A stretch of DNA of 64,000 bases. Origin: Albifimbria verrucaria. Taxonomy: Eukaryota; Ascomycota; Sordariomycetes; Hypocreales; Stachybotryaceae. The DNA is taken from contig JAHREC010000009.1 in the NCBI GenBank assembly GCA_020081605.1, positions 3,224,001-3,288,000 on the forward strand, in the 5' to 3' direction. Below the pieces are notes generated by a model, which ran no database searches, was not told the DNA's origin, and saw only the letters and a list, made by a program, of their open reading frames with translations. Made by a program: the position numbers and the translations under genes. Below are positions 46,769 through 59,115 of the stretch, one piece after another. Every line of letters starts with the position of its first letter. The first letter of the stretch is position 1.

Positions 46769-48122
46769 AAACTGTTTTCCTCAAGAAATCATGGTCGGTA
46801 GAAAAAAATCACAGCAAGTTATGAAAGAAAGCATCAGAAAGACTTGTACACCTGCCTGTCCACTAGATAAGGGGCTTTCGTTTTTGTAGACTGTATTTTG
46901 AAGCTAGATTTCAACATATCGGTAAAGTTAAGCTTCTAATGCACGATACAAGAGCTTCAACTGCTTGAAGAGCCACCTAAGGTTGAGTATCAAAACCCCG
47001 GTGCTTCCCATTTGCATGGACATGATGTTTTACCCGCAGCCCCTTAGCACAAATTACAAGTGCCCTTGTTCCAGTCTTCTCGGTTGTGGGCCATTTTCCA
47101 GCTCCTCACTTCGCCTTTTCCACAGACTTTGCTTCATTTGCTTCCCTTTCCCCATCCTCTTTGTTCCTCTCTGTCAACATGGTATTATCCGTTCTTCTCA
47201 GTCGTGGAACTACTCTCCTTTCCACTCTTCTACCCGGCCCCCGTACCGTATAGAAGTCGACGGGGTAGTCGCTGCGAGAACAACACATAAGTCCATCACC
47301 AAGGTCCACCTTCTTGGATTCATCAGTGTTCTGCCCTTCCGAGGATTCCTGATCATTTTGTGGCTTTCCTGATCGGTCGGCGTTATTGGCGTTGCCGTCG
47401 GCAGTCTCGTCGTGATTCGTCATTTTTCAAGGTACGCGGTCTTGAAGAGGGACACTGAATGGAATGGGCGTCATTCTTATAAGTGCAGTCTCGACAAGCA
47501 TAACAAAGAAAAGCCAACAAAGCAGAAGGCAGCTACAGATTTCTTTGAATCAGAGCCAACTTCTTTGAACTATTTTCAGCTCGTCCTGACTTCCGTGACA
47601 ACCTTTAACAAAGCATAGCTCTTTGATCATTGCCTGGTGACTGTGGATCACCTTCAGGCTGACCCATCATGCATAGGCACATGGTCGCAAGGTGCTACTG
47701 TGTCGACCTTTGGCAGTTCAACACTTCATCACGTACATACTAAAAATATATATGCAGCTTTGAATAGCCAACAGAGACTGTCCTGGTCCAGTATACAGCG
47801 GTCATGCTGGATTCTCCCAGACATGCAGTTGCCAAAGCGGCAATAGTTATAGCCACTGGCAACAGAAACAATCCAACCACAAAAGGGTACTGTACAACCA
47901 ACGTCAGAAAATTGGAATTTCTTCACAAGTATCAGAATTTCTCATGATGAGCCCAAAAGGACCAAAAGATGATCAATTGAAGGAAACAAGTGTTCATTTA
48001 ATTGAGAATCTGAACGGTTGCATTTGTACCGCCCAGTCCTATAACCATCTTCGCAAAGTTCAGAGAGTAAGTGGTTAAACGAACGATAGTCGGTACACAT
48101 CCTCCCAGAAACATCATGAACT
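46769..48122. other. Gene-poor spacer
   Basis: Several short frames on both strands (for example 47106-47423, minus, very hydrophilic) lack recognisable features. No RNA gene or element was identified. Confidence 0.4.
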
Positions 48123-48579
48123 TTAACAATAGACCCGAAATGATCTCCGCCCAGCAAGACTTGTGCACCCACTGAGCCTGTTAACGTTAATCTGTGTTCC
48201 ACTGCAGCCACTATTACTATAGGCGCGAACTAGTTGTGTCATGTTAGTAAATTTCCATGTTCCCATTTCAGTGTAGAACAGGGTACATACGAAAACGGCA
48301 ACTGCCGTAAAATCGCAGGATGCTTATGCCTGAAGTTGTTGGAAGAGGGTAACAGTTGACGTCTGGGTATTGAAGAGTACTGTAGGGGCCTGTGCATCTA
48401 GTGGAAGGGTAGAGGTTGAAGCGAACGGCTGGATTGATCGCCAAGGAGATATCACCGTCTGTGACATTGAAGTCTCCGCCAAAATCCAAATCAGCAGATG
48501 CTTCAAGATTGTCAGTTGGTGCTGCATTGGTAAGAGATCCTAAAGCAGCCAACGTGACAATAAGAATTGATTTGAGCAT
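48123..48579 (-). CDS. Small cysteine-rich secreted protein (effector-like)
   Basis: A predicted signal peptide (MLKSILIVTLAALGSLTNAA) is followed by a short acidic stretch and a domain of about 80 residues with six cysteines: STRCTGPYST, PDVNCYPLP, LRFYGSCRL, NSGCSGTQI, LSGCTSLAG and FRVYC at the very end. One intron, 48230-48290, has a GTATGT donor, a perfect TACTAAC branch site and a TAG acceptor, and joins the exons in phase. The stop is TAA 48123-48125. An earlier in-frame ATG at 48642 would bury the signal peptide, so 48579 is preferred. No known family was recognised. Size, secretion and cysteine content fit apoplastic effectors or antimicrobial proteins of plant-associated fungi. Confidence 0.75.
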
Positions 48580-49806
48580 TTTCGAAGGAAAATTTAGTAT
48601 GAAGTAGTATGTATGATAGGCGATAGGATGGTTTTGTTTCATTTATTGAGTATAAAGAAGATTCCACGGTCTTATATACTGATTCAAACGTCTGGGAAGA
48701 GACGTCACCCCAAGCGGGTCAAATCATGACCCGTGTCATAAAGTGCATTATTCGTATAAAGTCGTTTATGTACGACGAAGAAGACATCAAGCTTGAACGT
48801 TTGCCGCCTGTAAGTACTTTTGTGAATGATGCCCTCAACAGATCTGTCTAAGGGGCCTACCACAGACGCGTGAATCAGCAAACAGGGTAAGACAAGGCTG
48901 GTTCTCGAACGTATTAGCTGCATCTACTCTGTAGGACTAAGCGGTCAAACCCAATAGTTTGGTTCAGGTTCACGTAATGGGCGGGGAATGTAGCATCAAC
49001 TCAGCCTCAATGTTACCCCAAGTTCGTCGTCCTTCACCTTCGCCCGATGATCCGTTCACATGACTTTGCAACCCGGAGACGTTTTCTCCCGGCTCTTACA
49101 ATTCGTAACAAGGATTTTCTCGTGATTGACTGACCAACTTGTCATCAATGTACTTGAGTAGATTGGTGATATCGTACAAGAGGCAAAAACCTTCGGCTGT
49201 AAGTGGTAATAACAAAAGTGCCTGCACCTGGAGGACAAACGAGGCATGGTAGTTTCAAAAGAAACTACCATTGAACCGGTGTAGCTTCAATTTTGCCTCT
49301 CCCTACTTCTTCTTGGCCTCATTAGCTGGACGTGTAGATGGGCTGCTCACCCTCCATATTGATTGAGTGCTAAAAGGTTCAAATGAATGCCCCTCAGGGT
49401 AGAGACATGTGATCATAGAATTATCTTGAATACGAATAGTTCGACGGAGCTGAAAACTATATACTGCTCACTTGCATGGTCATGATTACAAAGAGTATAC
49501 GAAGATTGCATAAGTGGCTTAGAAAAGTGAGGGAGGAAGGAACAGGATTAATGGTGAGTACGTAAAGAAAATAACGCGGTAGGCGTACATATTTAGAAAT
49601 CAAACGATCTTTCAAGCAATAAAGACTTCTGCGTGCTAGGATTAATGAATATACCTTACAGTATTTAACTAAATATTTGTTTCCCGAATTATACTGTCAG
49701 AGTCTGATATTTCAGGGGTCTGAGATAACAGAAAACGTGGACAAAAGAATGTGTCTTCTGACAATATTCAAGCTTCAATAATTCAATTCCCTTCTTGAAT
49801 ATAATC
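48580..49806. other. Gene-free region
   Basis: About 1.2 kb between two minus-strand genes. Short frames only, nothing recognisable; AT-rich toward 49600-49800. Confidence 0.45.
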
Positions 49807-52023
49807 TCAAACGATCCTTACCTGCTGGCTTTTAGATCCTTTGACAAACACTTCCAGTTCTGCTTTTGTTTGAAAAGCGATTGTTACTAAGCCGATCCTC
49901 TGATGCCCTTTAATATCATTACCCGTCTCTTTCGTAGTCAAAGCTAACCCATAAGACATCCAAACCATTCTGTGAATATAAGAAGCAGAGATTAAGATGT
50001 AGAACACTTTGTCAGTCACATCTTGTGGTGTATCAAATATAACAGTAGGCGTAGGATCGTAAATAATCAATCCATTTGTCCCCTCTCAATCGCCAGGTAA
50101 CCTCCTCTAGGAGACCCAGACTCCCGCACCGGCAGGATATTATACTGGTTTGGTAGGCTATCCCTACCTTGTAATTTACCATGCAGGATAAGTGCATGAC
50201 CAACCGGACCCGCAAGACCTATGGTGCCTCCGCTTATTTTTCCTGTGTCTGTGTTTCCAGGGAGTGGCTGTGTTTCAACAGAACAGACAGAGGATAGATT
50301 AGTTGATTCCCATACACTTTGCGAGGTCATCCGTAGTTCGGCGGGACCATCCAAGCAAGCCCAAGACCATGACGGACTCCGATACGTTGAAGCCCGCGTT
50401 GCAAACCCTTCACCCACCAGAGCAGGGCCGTAGGAAGCACTTCTTCCCAAAGACCCGCTAGGTACGGATGTCGACCTGGTGCTAGCTCTGAAAGTCGCTT
50501 TCTCATGTCGTTAGCTAATCCAGATATAGCGGGAAGCTTGTCTTCAGGAACCGTGAGCTTGCAGTTGAAGTAATATCCAATAATTGTTTCCCATTCATGA
50601 AACAATTGCTGATAGGAACCGCTGTTTTTATATCTCCTTCGTAGCCGAGCAGTTGTTTCCATAGCTGAGGATTCCCTTTGTTGGCTTATCCAATTTGTAT
50701 TCGGGATTCCCATCCACCGAGAAAGGATGCGTTTCACAGCAGCGACTTTCGTTGCATTCCCAGAAGACCTGTTGGGTGCCAAAGTGTAGAACACGCGTGG
50801 CAAGAAGGCGTTCCTGGACGACCCATCCCCGTTTTAGCAAAGGTTCTCGTGTGAATAAAGTTTTCCAACCTTCACGTTCCTGTTCGAACGTCATAGGCTT
50901 AACGTCTTCTTCTGCGGCTAGCCGGAATCTCACAATTGCGGGTGCTGTCCTCGATGGGTCACGCGAAAAGAAGCAGCCTTCTTCATCATTGCTTGCACCG
51001 AGAGCTGAGATATTGATGAATGCATTCTTGTACACATTTTGCATTTTTGCGAGTTCAGCAGTCCAATCTTCGATCGAGTCCTGGAAGATGCATAACCTAT
51101 CAATCCAAAGATATCGTATGCCGAGCCTTTCAGCAATAATAAAAGCTTCCTTAAATGTTTTCGGCAACTTGCTGACTAGGTCACCTTCAGATAGGCGTCT
51201 CTCAGTGGATTGAAGCAGCTGCAAGGTTGAGTCTGGGGTTTGGAACCCCAACAGTGACTCAGAGTGGCATACTTGGTAGTTTCTGATACTACTTGACTCG
51301 AAATTAAGCGGAACTTCTGCCCATGTCCCGATTCGTACAGCTCGAGGATTCGTGTTGGGGTTGAACTAGCATTCTCCGCTGTTGGTCGACACCGGGTATG
51401 TGTTGTAGTGCAATCACCTTGCCACTTCATGATTAAAGACCATGTCTCCGGGCTACTGGTTGATCCTCCGAGGGTGTAATTTAAGTCTGCATCAAATCTC
51501 CAACCTGCACAACTCGGGGTTAACTGGCATCACTCTATAGTCCTCCTCGCTAGGTTTGTCTTACCAGTAGGCCTGAGGGTGCCCACGCAAGCCGCGTTAC
51601 CTATGTAGAAGACGACTCCTAAATGTTCAGCATCTTCCATGTAGCTTATGGATAAGGCTGAGAAGAACCCAGAGTTCTGAATCAAATGGCATGTTCCTGC
51701 GCCGGTAGTGGATCCATATGCAGATGCGCGTTGGGTACATATGATGCATCCTTGCTCAACTGATCGTTTCCATGAATTTCTATCTCGATGATGGCTGTAC
51801 ACGTACTTTTCACTTTCATGATTGCAACGTCCCAACAGCTCAGGTATAGAAAAGGCTAATGACCAAGGTTAGCATCTGCCGCTCTATATATCTATCTTGG
51901 TCTTGTGTACCAGTGGTGGGTAATAATAGGCTCCCTCCTGATGTAGAAAATGCTCAAAGGTCATCAGCCGGTTATTTGGGTTCCATACGCCCTCCAGCGC
52001 ATCCTTGCAAACTTGGCAAAGCA
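49807..52023 (-). CDS. HET-domain protein (HET-2 of window)
   Basis: The N-terminus opens with MLCQVCKDALEGVWN and later EQGCIICTQ, the cysteine-pair leader common in this HET class. The HET domain runs YATLSHCWG, KLPKTFKEAFIIAERLGIRY, LWIDRLCIFQDS, EDWTAELAKMQNVYKNAFIN, then KRGWVVQERLLATRVLHF and, in the C-terminal part, SPSWSWACLDGP. Frameshifts or introns occur near 51840, around 51430-51530, near 51240, around 50700, near 50440 and near 50070, all consistent with small joins. The C-terminal piece 49807-50070 has VFYILISASYIHRMVWMSYG and ends KGSKSQQVRIV. About 650 residues. Unlike the HET gene at 17 kb it has the cysteine leader and W-x-D-R form. Confidence 0.82.
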
Positions 52024-52589
52024 TTGAGACGGTTGTTACGCAGTATCTGACTTGTTGATACACATCATGATGTGTAGTGTACTGTAGCGTAGAAAGAGTG
52101 AATAGATGAGGGGTTAAAATCAGTCCCCGCCTTGGTCGAGCGGTAGAAAATTGCACATCTGGTAGAAATAACAACCGCACCATTGGCCTTGTCCACGTAG
52201 GTACCTAGCCTCGTTGCCTTGCATTGGTCGTCATGGTAGTAAAACGAGTCCCGCGTCTTTAGCGTCTATTTACGCCTACGACAAGCTCATGGGACAAGTT
52301 GTCCCCGAGATGGTGCATGTAAAATATGATGAGTGTTAGACACTTACTACTGGATTCCAAGCTCTTTCAATCTCCAGAAAGCCGGCTACTCTACTGGACA
52401 AAAGATAGTAAATATACTTATAAACCAATGTGGCTTAGGAACACTACTACCGTTTATATCGTATTAATGTAGATACCAACCGCTATATCCCATAAAGCTT
52501 CATTTAGCTACGCAGCTACCCCGGTTATAAAACATATTCACTACATTTGACTCTGAAAACAATGTCGTTTTGCACCCTCTGTTCTTCTC
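52024..52589. other. Spacer
   Basis: No supported frame; contains a sequence vaguely like a tRNA A box but no B box (see rejected items). Confidence 0.4.
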
Positions 52590-54348
52590 TTATAATATTG
52601 CTAATGACACATACTCACAATTCCTTATAGTAACCCCTCGCAATTTTACTCCTGAGATAAGGGCCGTCATGGACAGCAGCAATCTTATCATCAAGCTGGA
52701 ACTGATCAGGTGTATCCCATGGGTCTTCTCCTCCGCATCCAGCGCCGAGTTTCCCTCTGGTCCTCGAGCTGACTCAAAGTCAAAGTACCATAGACAACGG
52801 GCAATAACTAGACTGTTTTCCATATATGCCATTGATTTACCAGCGCAATTACGGTGCCCGAGACCGAAGCTGACTTGGGCTCGCCGCATAACGGCCAGTG
52901 CTGCCTTTTTCTGTTCATTATCAGGCGCTTCCTCCTCTGGCTCCAGCCAACGTTCGGGACAGAATTTGAAAGGTTCGGGAAATAAGTTCCATCATGCAAT
53001 AAGCTGTATATATGCACGCCCACTTCAGTACCCGGCGGGACAGTATGTCCATCAACCATGAAGGGCTCCCCAGACTGTTTTGATGATTCTGGCTCTCGCC
53101 ATAACACATTCAGAGTCGGCGGTGCCATACGCAAGGATTCATCGATCACTGCGCGAAGGTACTTGCATCCAGATAGCTCGGGTCCGTGCCTTATGTCCTG
53201 GCCAGACGAGAAAGCCGATCGAACTTCCTTCACCAGCCGCGCGTATACACGCGGATTGCGGACTATGTAGAAGAATATAGCACACATAGCGGTTGATACG
53301 GTTGAGCCACCTGCCAAAATGAAAAATACGGCTTCGCTGAAAAATTCAGACTGATGAAGGCCCTCATCCCCATCTCATTGTGTCCAATGGCAAAAGAATA
53401 GAAATCTGGTTTTGCATTCTTTGGCTCTGATTGGCGAGCGCGGATCATCTTATATATAGCTTTATAAAATGTCAAGGCCCTTCTCTTGAGTAGCCAGCGT
53501 AAAATTGGAACGAATATTCCGAGAGATGGCCAGTTGAAGGAGAGGTTGGCCATGTATAGTTGTTTACCCATCATGTCGATCATAAAGCGATTTGTTGCTT
53601 CAGTCTGTGTATTCAAGTCACATCCAAAGGCGAGATGACCTATGATATCCATCGCGAGGCGTTTGGTAATTGGTGTCATATTGACCACTTTACCTTTTTG
53701 GCTGTGGAGTAAGAGCTGCCGTAGGAAAATGTCGATCTGTGAGCTCATAATTGGTTCAAAGCGCCGTAACGTGCGATCTGAAAGAACTTGTCCGATTGCC
53801 TGCCGCTTCCGACGGTGGTCTTGGTTATTTAGAGCATCAAATACGTTCGGTGCATCTATCCACCGTGGTGCGCGGTAAGCGTATGCCTTCGTTATGTGTG
53901 GGTTCTGATAGATGTCTTCATCTGATTGTCAGCGTGTTGATAGAAGTGAGTGTACCATCTCTTACCATTCATAGCATTGAGGCTGGTAAAGATGAGACGG
54001 TTTGGGCCAGCTCTATGTATAGCACCTATTATGTTAGAGCTGGTGCGTTGACTACAAGAACCTCCTATTGCCTTACCATATTTCTGGATATTCTTGAAAG
54101 TCTGGAGGTGATTAATCTTCCAGGACGCAAAGTAACCGGCATATGCATTCGTGAATTTCGCAAGAAAAGGCCCCGGATACGCCCTCAGAGGGTCTAAAAT
54201 AAGGGCATAGAGGGATTTCCAAAGAATCTGTGTTGAAGGGTCAGCAAATGTCTAGTGAAGTCTTACAGCAAGTAGCCTTCCATACCCACGTCAACCAGCA
54301 GTAAATTGCATACTGGAAAGCTGGGTGCACCGAAGAAGAAAACGTCAT
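52590..54348 (-). CDS. Cytochrome P450
   Basis: Heme-thiolate monooxygenase, ER-anchored; substrate unknown. An N-terminal hydrophobic segment (HPAFQYAIYCWLTWVW) is followed by an intron near 54240-54285, then LYALILDPLRAYPGPFLAKF and HRAGPNRLIFTSLNA, the C-helix-like WIDAPNVFDALNNQDHRRKR, the I-helix AGGSTVST, the K-helix YLRAVIDESLRMAPPT and the heme-binding loop FGLGHRNCAGKSMAY with the cysteine ligand. Several frameshifts and at least three short introns are needed (near 54240, 53980-54050, 53880-53930), and breaks near 53340 and 52890 look like single-base losses. All diagnostic motifs are intact, so the gene may be functional. No other biosynthetic gene lies nearby, which argues against a secondary-metabolite cluster. 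Confidence 0.82.
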
Positions 54349-55274
54349 AATGGGGGCCCTCGGGTTTGGATGTAAGTGTGCAGAGATGTTTTTACGTGCT
54401 TCACAGGAGGTTGAATGCTTGACTTGCTCTTGACTTAGGACAAGATGTGAGGGGTAAAGGCGTGGCATGGATAAGACAAGACAAGTTGGTTGCGGTACTC
54501 AAAGATTTCTTTGCCAGCCAACATCAAGATGTTGTTAGTTCTACACTCGTAATTGTAACATCTGCCAATCATGATGAGCTCACAAAGCATACCAAGAGCT
54601 CCACGTCTCCATTTCTCACAAGTGGTGAGCCTTCCTCTTTCTGTTTTACTTAATTTCCAATATTAACCACTTCCTTATTTCCATTCTAGTATTATTTGCT
54701 ATTGACTTACCACATCTTAAAAGTGGTTCTCTAGGTCTACCGAGTTCATTGGGGACTTCGATGATGCAGCAATCCCACCAAAACACACAGCCCAGCACTA
54801 TAAATCTGTTCTTCAAAATCTGTTGCATAAAAAAATAGAGGCCGAAGGACTAATCTAGCACACGATTGGTGGTAAAAGACGTATGAATATCTTATGGCCA
54901 TCTGGGTGTTCATTGTCACCGTTCTCTCCTAGTCTCTCAATGAGGCATTAAGGATATACCATGTGAAAATATCGAGGTTTTTTTCTTTATTATTAATTTA
55001 TCAATTGCCAAAATTTCTTCGCTAGTGTTGTATGAATAAGAAGTGGCAGTGGAAATTAGAAGGAGATAGAGATGTTGCCATTCCATTATTATACTGCTTG
55101 ATTGAGCATCTCTTGGTCAGCGATACGACCCAATCCTGACAGTAATCAACGAGTTGCGGGGCTATAGCCTATATTCTGGCAGCCTGATGCAAACTCCAGG
55201 CAGCAAAGCGGCCACTGTCGATGCAGCATCTGAACCCAGACTTGTGCTTCTAGTGCTATCAAATATCCTCGCAA
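54349..55274. other. Divergent spacer
   Basis: About 0.9 kb between the P450 (minus) and HET-3 (plus). Short frames only; no element recognised. Confidence 0.4.
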
Positions 55275-57413
55275 ATGGAAGAGCAAGCAGTGTGTGCATG
55301 GGAAACAAGCCCTCTTTGGGATATCATTCCTCAAAAGAAAGATGTCCTGCGCATGTATTTGATACCGGATGAATGTGAAAGTAAGTCATAACCTATGTAT
55401 GTCAGTGCAGAAACAGCACAACTAAGTAGCTTAACGCAGAGGAGACCGAAGAATTCTACCGCATACGGCAGTCCTTAGAAGGCCATGGGTCTGCCAAAGC
55501 CTTGGGTGCTCTTGTATCTGCTTGGTTGGACAAATGTGATTCGTCTCATGTAGAATGCCATCGCTCGGATTCTACAAATAAACAAATCTCCGGCTGGCCA
55601 AAAGATTGGTAGATCTCACCAACTATCAAGATGGCTTCTCTGGATCCACAGTCAAAGTCATCGAAACCAGTGGGCAGTCTCCTCCATATTGCGCTGTGAG
55701 CTACCGATGGCCCTGAAAGCAGAAAACATTGACGCCCAAAGACCTACCTCGACTTTTAAATGCCATTGAAGTTGAGAGCCTTTCTTCTACAATACGTGAT
55801 GCGTGTGCTCTTGCCAAGTACGCTGGTATCCAATACCTTTGGGTTGACGCTCTCGTAAGAACCCAAACAACAATCTTGATCTGCTTATGTTGACCTCTAT
55901 GCTCACAGTGTATTGTTCAAGGCCCTGGCGAGGATTGGTATGAAGAAGCTCAGAAGATGGCTTCCATATATACAAATGCAGTTTTCACATTCAGCATCAT
56001 GGGTAAGGCCACATTAAAGACAACACCGCCAATCAAACCTTTTTCTCAGAGTCTGGTCGATTAGTGGCTTCTGCAAAGGACAAAGATTTCAACTGGGACC
56101 ACCCTGAGAGCATATACAAGCTTTTAATGAATACAGGCAATTTCATTGCGAGAGAAAACACCGCGCTGGATGAACGGGGATGGGTTTTCCAGGAGAAAAT
56201 GCTGTCTCGACGGATGGTGACCCTAACAACCAGCGATATCTTCTGGGACTGCTTGCACCATTCGGCGTCTGGACGCCGACCAGCAGGGATAATGGGGATT
56301 TTTCGCCTGGGTTTAGGGACACTGATGATCGAGAGTTTAAACGACTTCTTCACCAGCCTACGTTACCGTGCTCGAATCAAGACCATTACTGGCTCTGGAG
56401 AAAAGCCGTGCAAGATTACACGAAACGCAAATTAAGCGACAAGAGAGACAGGTTCATTGCCATAAATGGAATCATCACCAAACTTAGTCAGGTCTTGAAT
56501 GACAACTGCTATATGGGTATTTGGGGTAAGGATACGCTCAGGTCATTGATATGGTTTGTAAGCTCCGATCATTACGAGCACCTCCAGGTCATAACATCCC
56601 CAAACCATGAGCTTCTTCCAATCAAAGCGCCTTCTTGGTCTTGGATGTCCATTGGCGGTCCCATCTCGTACCTTCTTTGGCACCCCTATGCACGGTACCT
56701 GGACCAGAGGAAAGAGGAGCTAATTCCGCTGTCCACAATCACTGATATCTTTACAAAAGCAGAGAGCCTCATGTAATTTCATCGGTTTGCAGGCTCCCTT
56801 TGCTTCCATGGTTCGGTCGTAGATGGCTATGTCGTGGAGCGAAGCATATTTATCAGAAAGCCAGCAACAAGAAGAGACTTGGTTGAGGAGGGGCTACTTG
56901 CTTCCTTTGAAACACCAGACATTTCGGCAATGATCCGGAAAGATGAGATACGATCTTTTCACAAAAAGCATTTCCATGAGATGGTTTTTCTCAAAGACCC
57001 ATAGGGAAAGATCGTGAAAGGTTTTTAACGACAAAAACAAGCACATCAGGTAGCCGGCTACCTGCAGAAGACCTTCCAGGCAACCATGCAACTACCGTGG
57101 AAACATACATTAGTCAGGAAAACCCAGATCATTTCATGTTTGGTCTGGACGGGCTCCCCTACCCATGGTGGTTAAGTGCCTTCTGCTCTGCGAGGCAAAC
57201 TACGGGACACCACTTACCGCTCAGTACTGTATGGTTGTAGCTCAACGGAAGAGGCACGTATGGCGTTATAATAGGTGGGAGTTTGCAGATGCCAGCTATC
57301 AACGCATCGGGCTCTGTGCTATTGATGCACAACAAGTTTGCGTACGATCGCCTAGCATATGCGGCAAGCCTCACTCGTGTCTAGGCCGTATGGAACGGTT
57401 GACGGTAGAGTGA
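55275..57413 (+). CDS. HET-domain protein (HET-3 of window)
   Basis: Exon 1 (MEEQAVCAWETSPLWDIIPQ) ends at a GTAAGT near 55380. After an intron closing with GCAG, EETEEFYRIRQSLEG follows. The HET domain reads LPRLLNAIEVESLSSTIRDA, CALAKYAGIQYLWVDALCIV, GEDWYEEAQKMASIYTNAVF; then DERGWVFQEKMLSRRMV, DKRDRFIAINGII, and the late motif APSWSWMSIGGP. Introns are likely at about 55855-55910 and 56003-56047. Breaks occur near 55614, 55735, 56190 and 56776, and the C-terminal part (VKCLLLCEANYGTPLTAQY to about 57413) is recognisable only in another frame. The start is the ATG at 55275. With corrections the protein is about 600-650 residues. It is a canonical HET protein. Confidence 0.8.
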
Positions 57414-59115
57414 TCAAGCACTGGTCAGATTCTTTTTGGTCGACAGGCATCGCAGCTAGTTGAGGGCGTCGGCACATTCACATGCACAAAAAGCTGGCTA
57501 CATAATTCTATGCGCCGCTTCTACAACGTCAGGATTATCACATACTTTATGCCTACACCACTAAACACTAAGCTTATCGCTTAGCGCTGTCCGATTACCT
57601 TTGTTGCAGATGGTGTGTGTGCAGACCATTCAGAGATTGTAGAAGACGAAGCTTTCCTCCTAGGTCTGGTAGCGCTGCGGCTGCTTGGCACATGGTGGCT
57701 TTCAGATCTACTTAACAATGCAATCACCACAACCATCACGGCTTGGCAAACTATGGCCGGCGGATTGATCCGCATATCTACACTGTGCCGGCCAGCCAGA
57801 CAAGTTATAATAACTACTGTATGTCGTGGCCCCATCCCTACCCAAATCCCCACAAGCCGAACTCCGGGGTGGGCGCCAGTTCCCAAACGGTTCGAAACAA
57901 TGAGCGACTGGTGCTGTGCCGCCCACCACGAGCAGAATCCCGGACTTAAGCGCCACCCAATAGGGTTGTCCGTCTGGTATGCGCAACTGGCTTGGGACGG
58001 TGCAGGGCGCCGGTGTAGGATGCGCCGATAAAGCGTGGCCGCGTCCAAACTGCGTGGTGATCCCGTCGCTGCAGGGGAGGAAGGGCTGGAGGGTGAGTCG
58101 GTAGGCCAAACTAGGCGAAGCATGATCATGGCACTGCCACTTTGTTTGTCTTTGGCTTTCAGCTAAAAGGCACTCTGTAAATGATTAAGTTTTTCAAGTC
58201 TCTTGTCATGATTCAGTGACAAATTGGCAGGACATTGCATGCTGAGCTTTATTCCCGCCCGCGAGCCGCACGACGCATCAGCAGGGCTGGCATGCGTCAA
58301 CTCGATGACAGGCACATGAGACGGGGAGGGCATCGTGCTGTAAATAGCATCGAATAATTAGCCCAATACCGCAAATGCCAGCTCCCACTTATTACCCGCA
58401 CGGCACACGGCATCAATTCAAGTCGTCGTCAGCGCACCCTCGTCGATGAGAGGGCTGATGATTGGACGGTTGGTGGCTCGCTGGGGCAGCGCCATGCTTC
58501 AACTGGTCTAGACACGTCGTAATGAGGACGTCTGACTGGCCGCGTCTTTTTCTCTTCAGCTGATCCAGAATTGGCAGCACGCTGTCAGATCGTCAAGATC
58601 CGGGGTTCCGGTGCCGAGCGTCGTCATAGCCCGGGACCGATTTCACGTTTTTTCTGTCTCTTACCGAGACATCTCCATATTGTACGCGGCCCTTCCGGTC
58701 AAAGAGTAAAGTGTTTGGCGAAGAGATACGATTTGTGCTTCAGTGACTGCTGGGTTTTCCTTCTCGCTGCTGTCGTCGTTGGTGGCTCGCTCGGAGTTAC
58801 GAGGCCAAGAAAAAGTCAACGACGTCTTGCAAATAGTCCCAGCCACGGTGTAACAGCCAACACAGCCCACCAGGTCCCCTGCTCTCCTTTAGATGACGCC
58901 ACCAATTCGGTAGCTGTCCATTTGCTTCATGTGGAATTCAGCTTCGGTCCCATTTGCGGGCCCTAGCCTCGCCACCGGGCGTGTGTTGCCGAGTATCCTG
59001 GCTTCCACGTCAGATGCGTCCACTCCCTGCCTTGTTGATTGAATTTAATAAAAGCAAGGCGGTTCCCGCTCCCTTACCGCTCATGTCGCTACTGTAGCTT
59101 GTGTCGTGATTGAAA
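57414..59115. other. Gene-free region
   Basis: 1.7 kb. 57580-58130 is GC-richer with long overlapping frames on both strands but no recognisable protein. 58570-58966 likewise. Nothing else supported. Confidence 0.4.

Noticed and set aside
47106..47423. Hydrophilic 105-residue frame on the minus strand
   Set aside because: Composition is low-complexity and nothing else supports coding.
47942..48211. Minus-strand frame with a CTDYRSFNHLL segment faintly like reverse transcriptase
   Set aside because: No neighbouring RT motifs. The region is explained by the second exon of the small secreted protein in another frame plus its 3' flank.
52125..52195. Sequence resembling a tRNA A box (TTGGTCGAGCGGT)
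   Set aside because: No B box, no cloverleaf and no acceptor pairing could be found.
49807..57413. P450 with flanking HET genes as a secondary-metabolite cluster
   Set aside because: No synthase, transporter or other tailoring enzyme lies nearby; a lone P450 does not make a cluster.
57581..58129. Long frames on both strands, up to 182 codons
   Set aside because: GC-rich stretch open in several frames at once; no motif, signal or domain on either strand.
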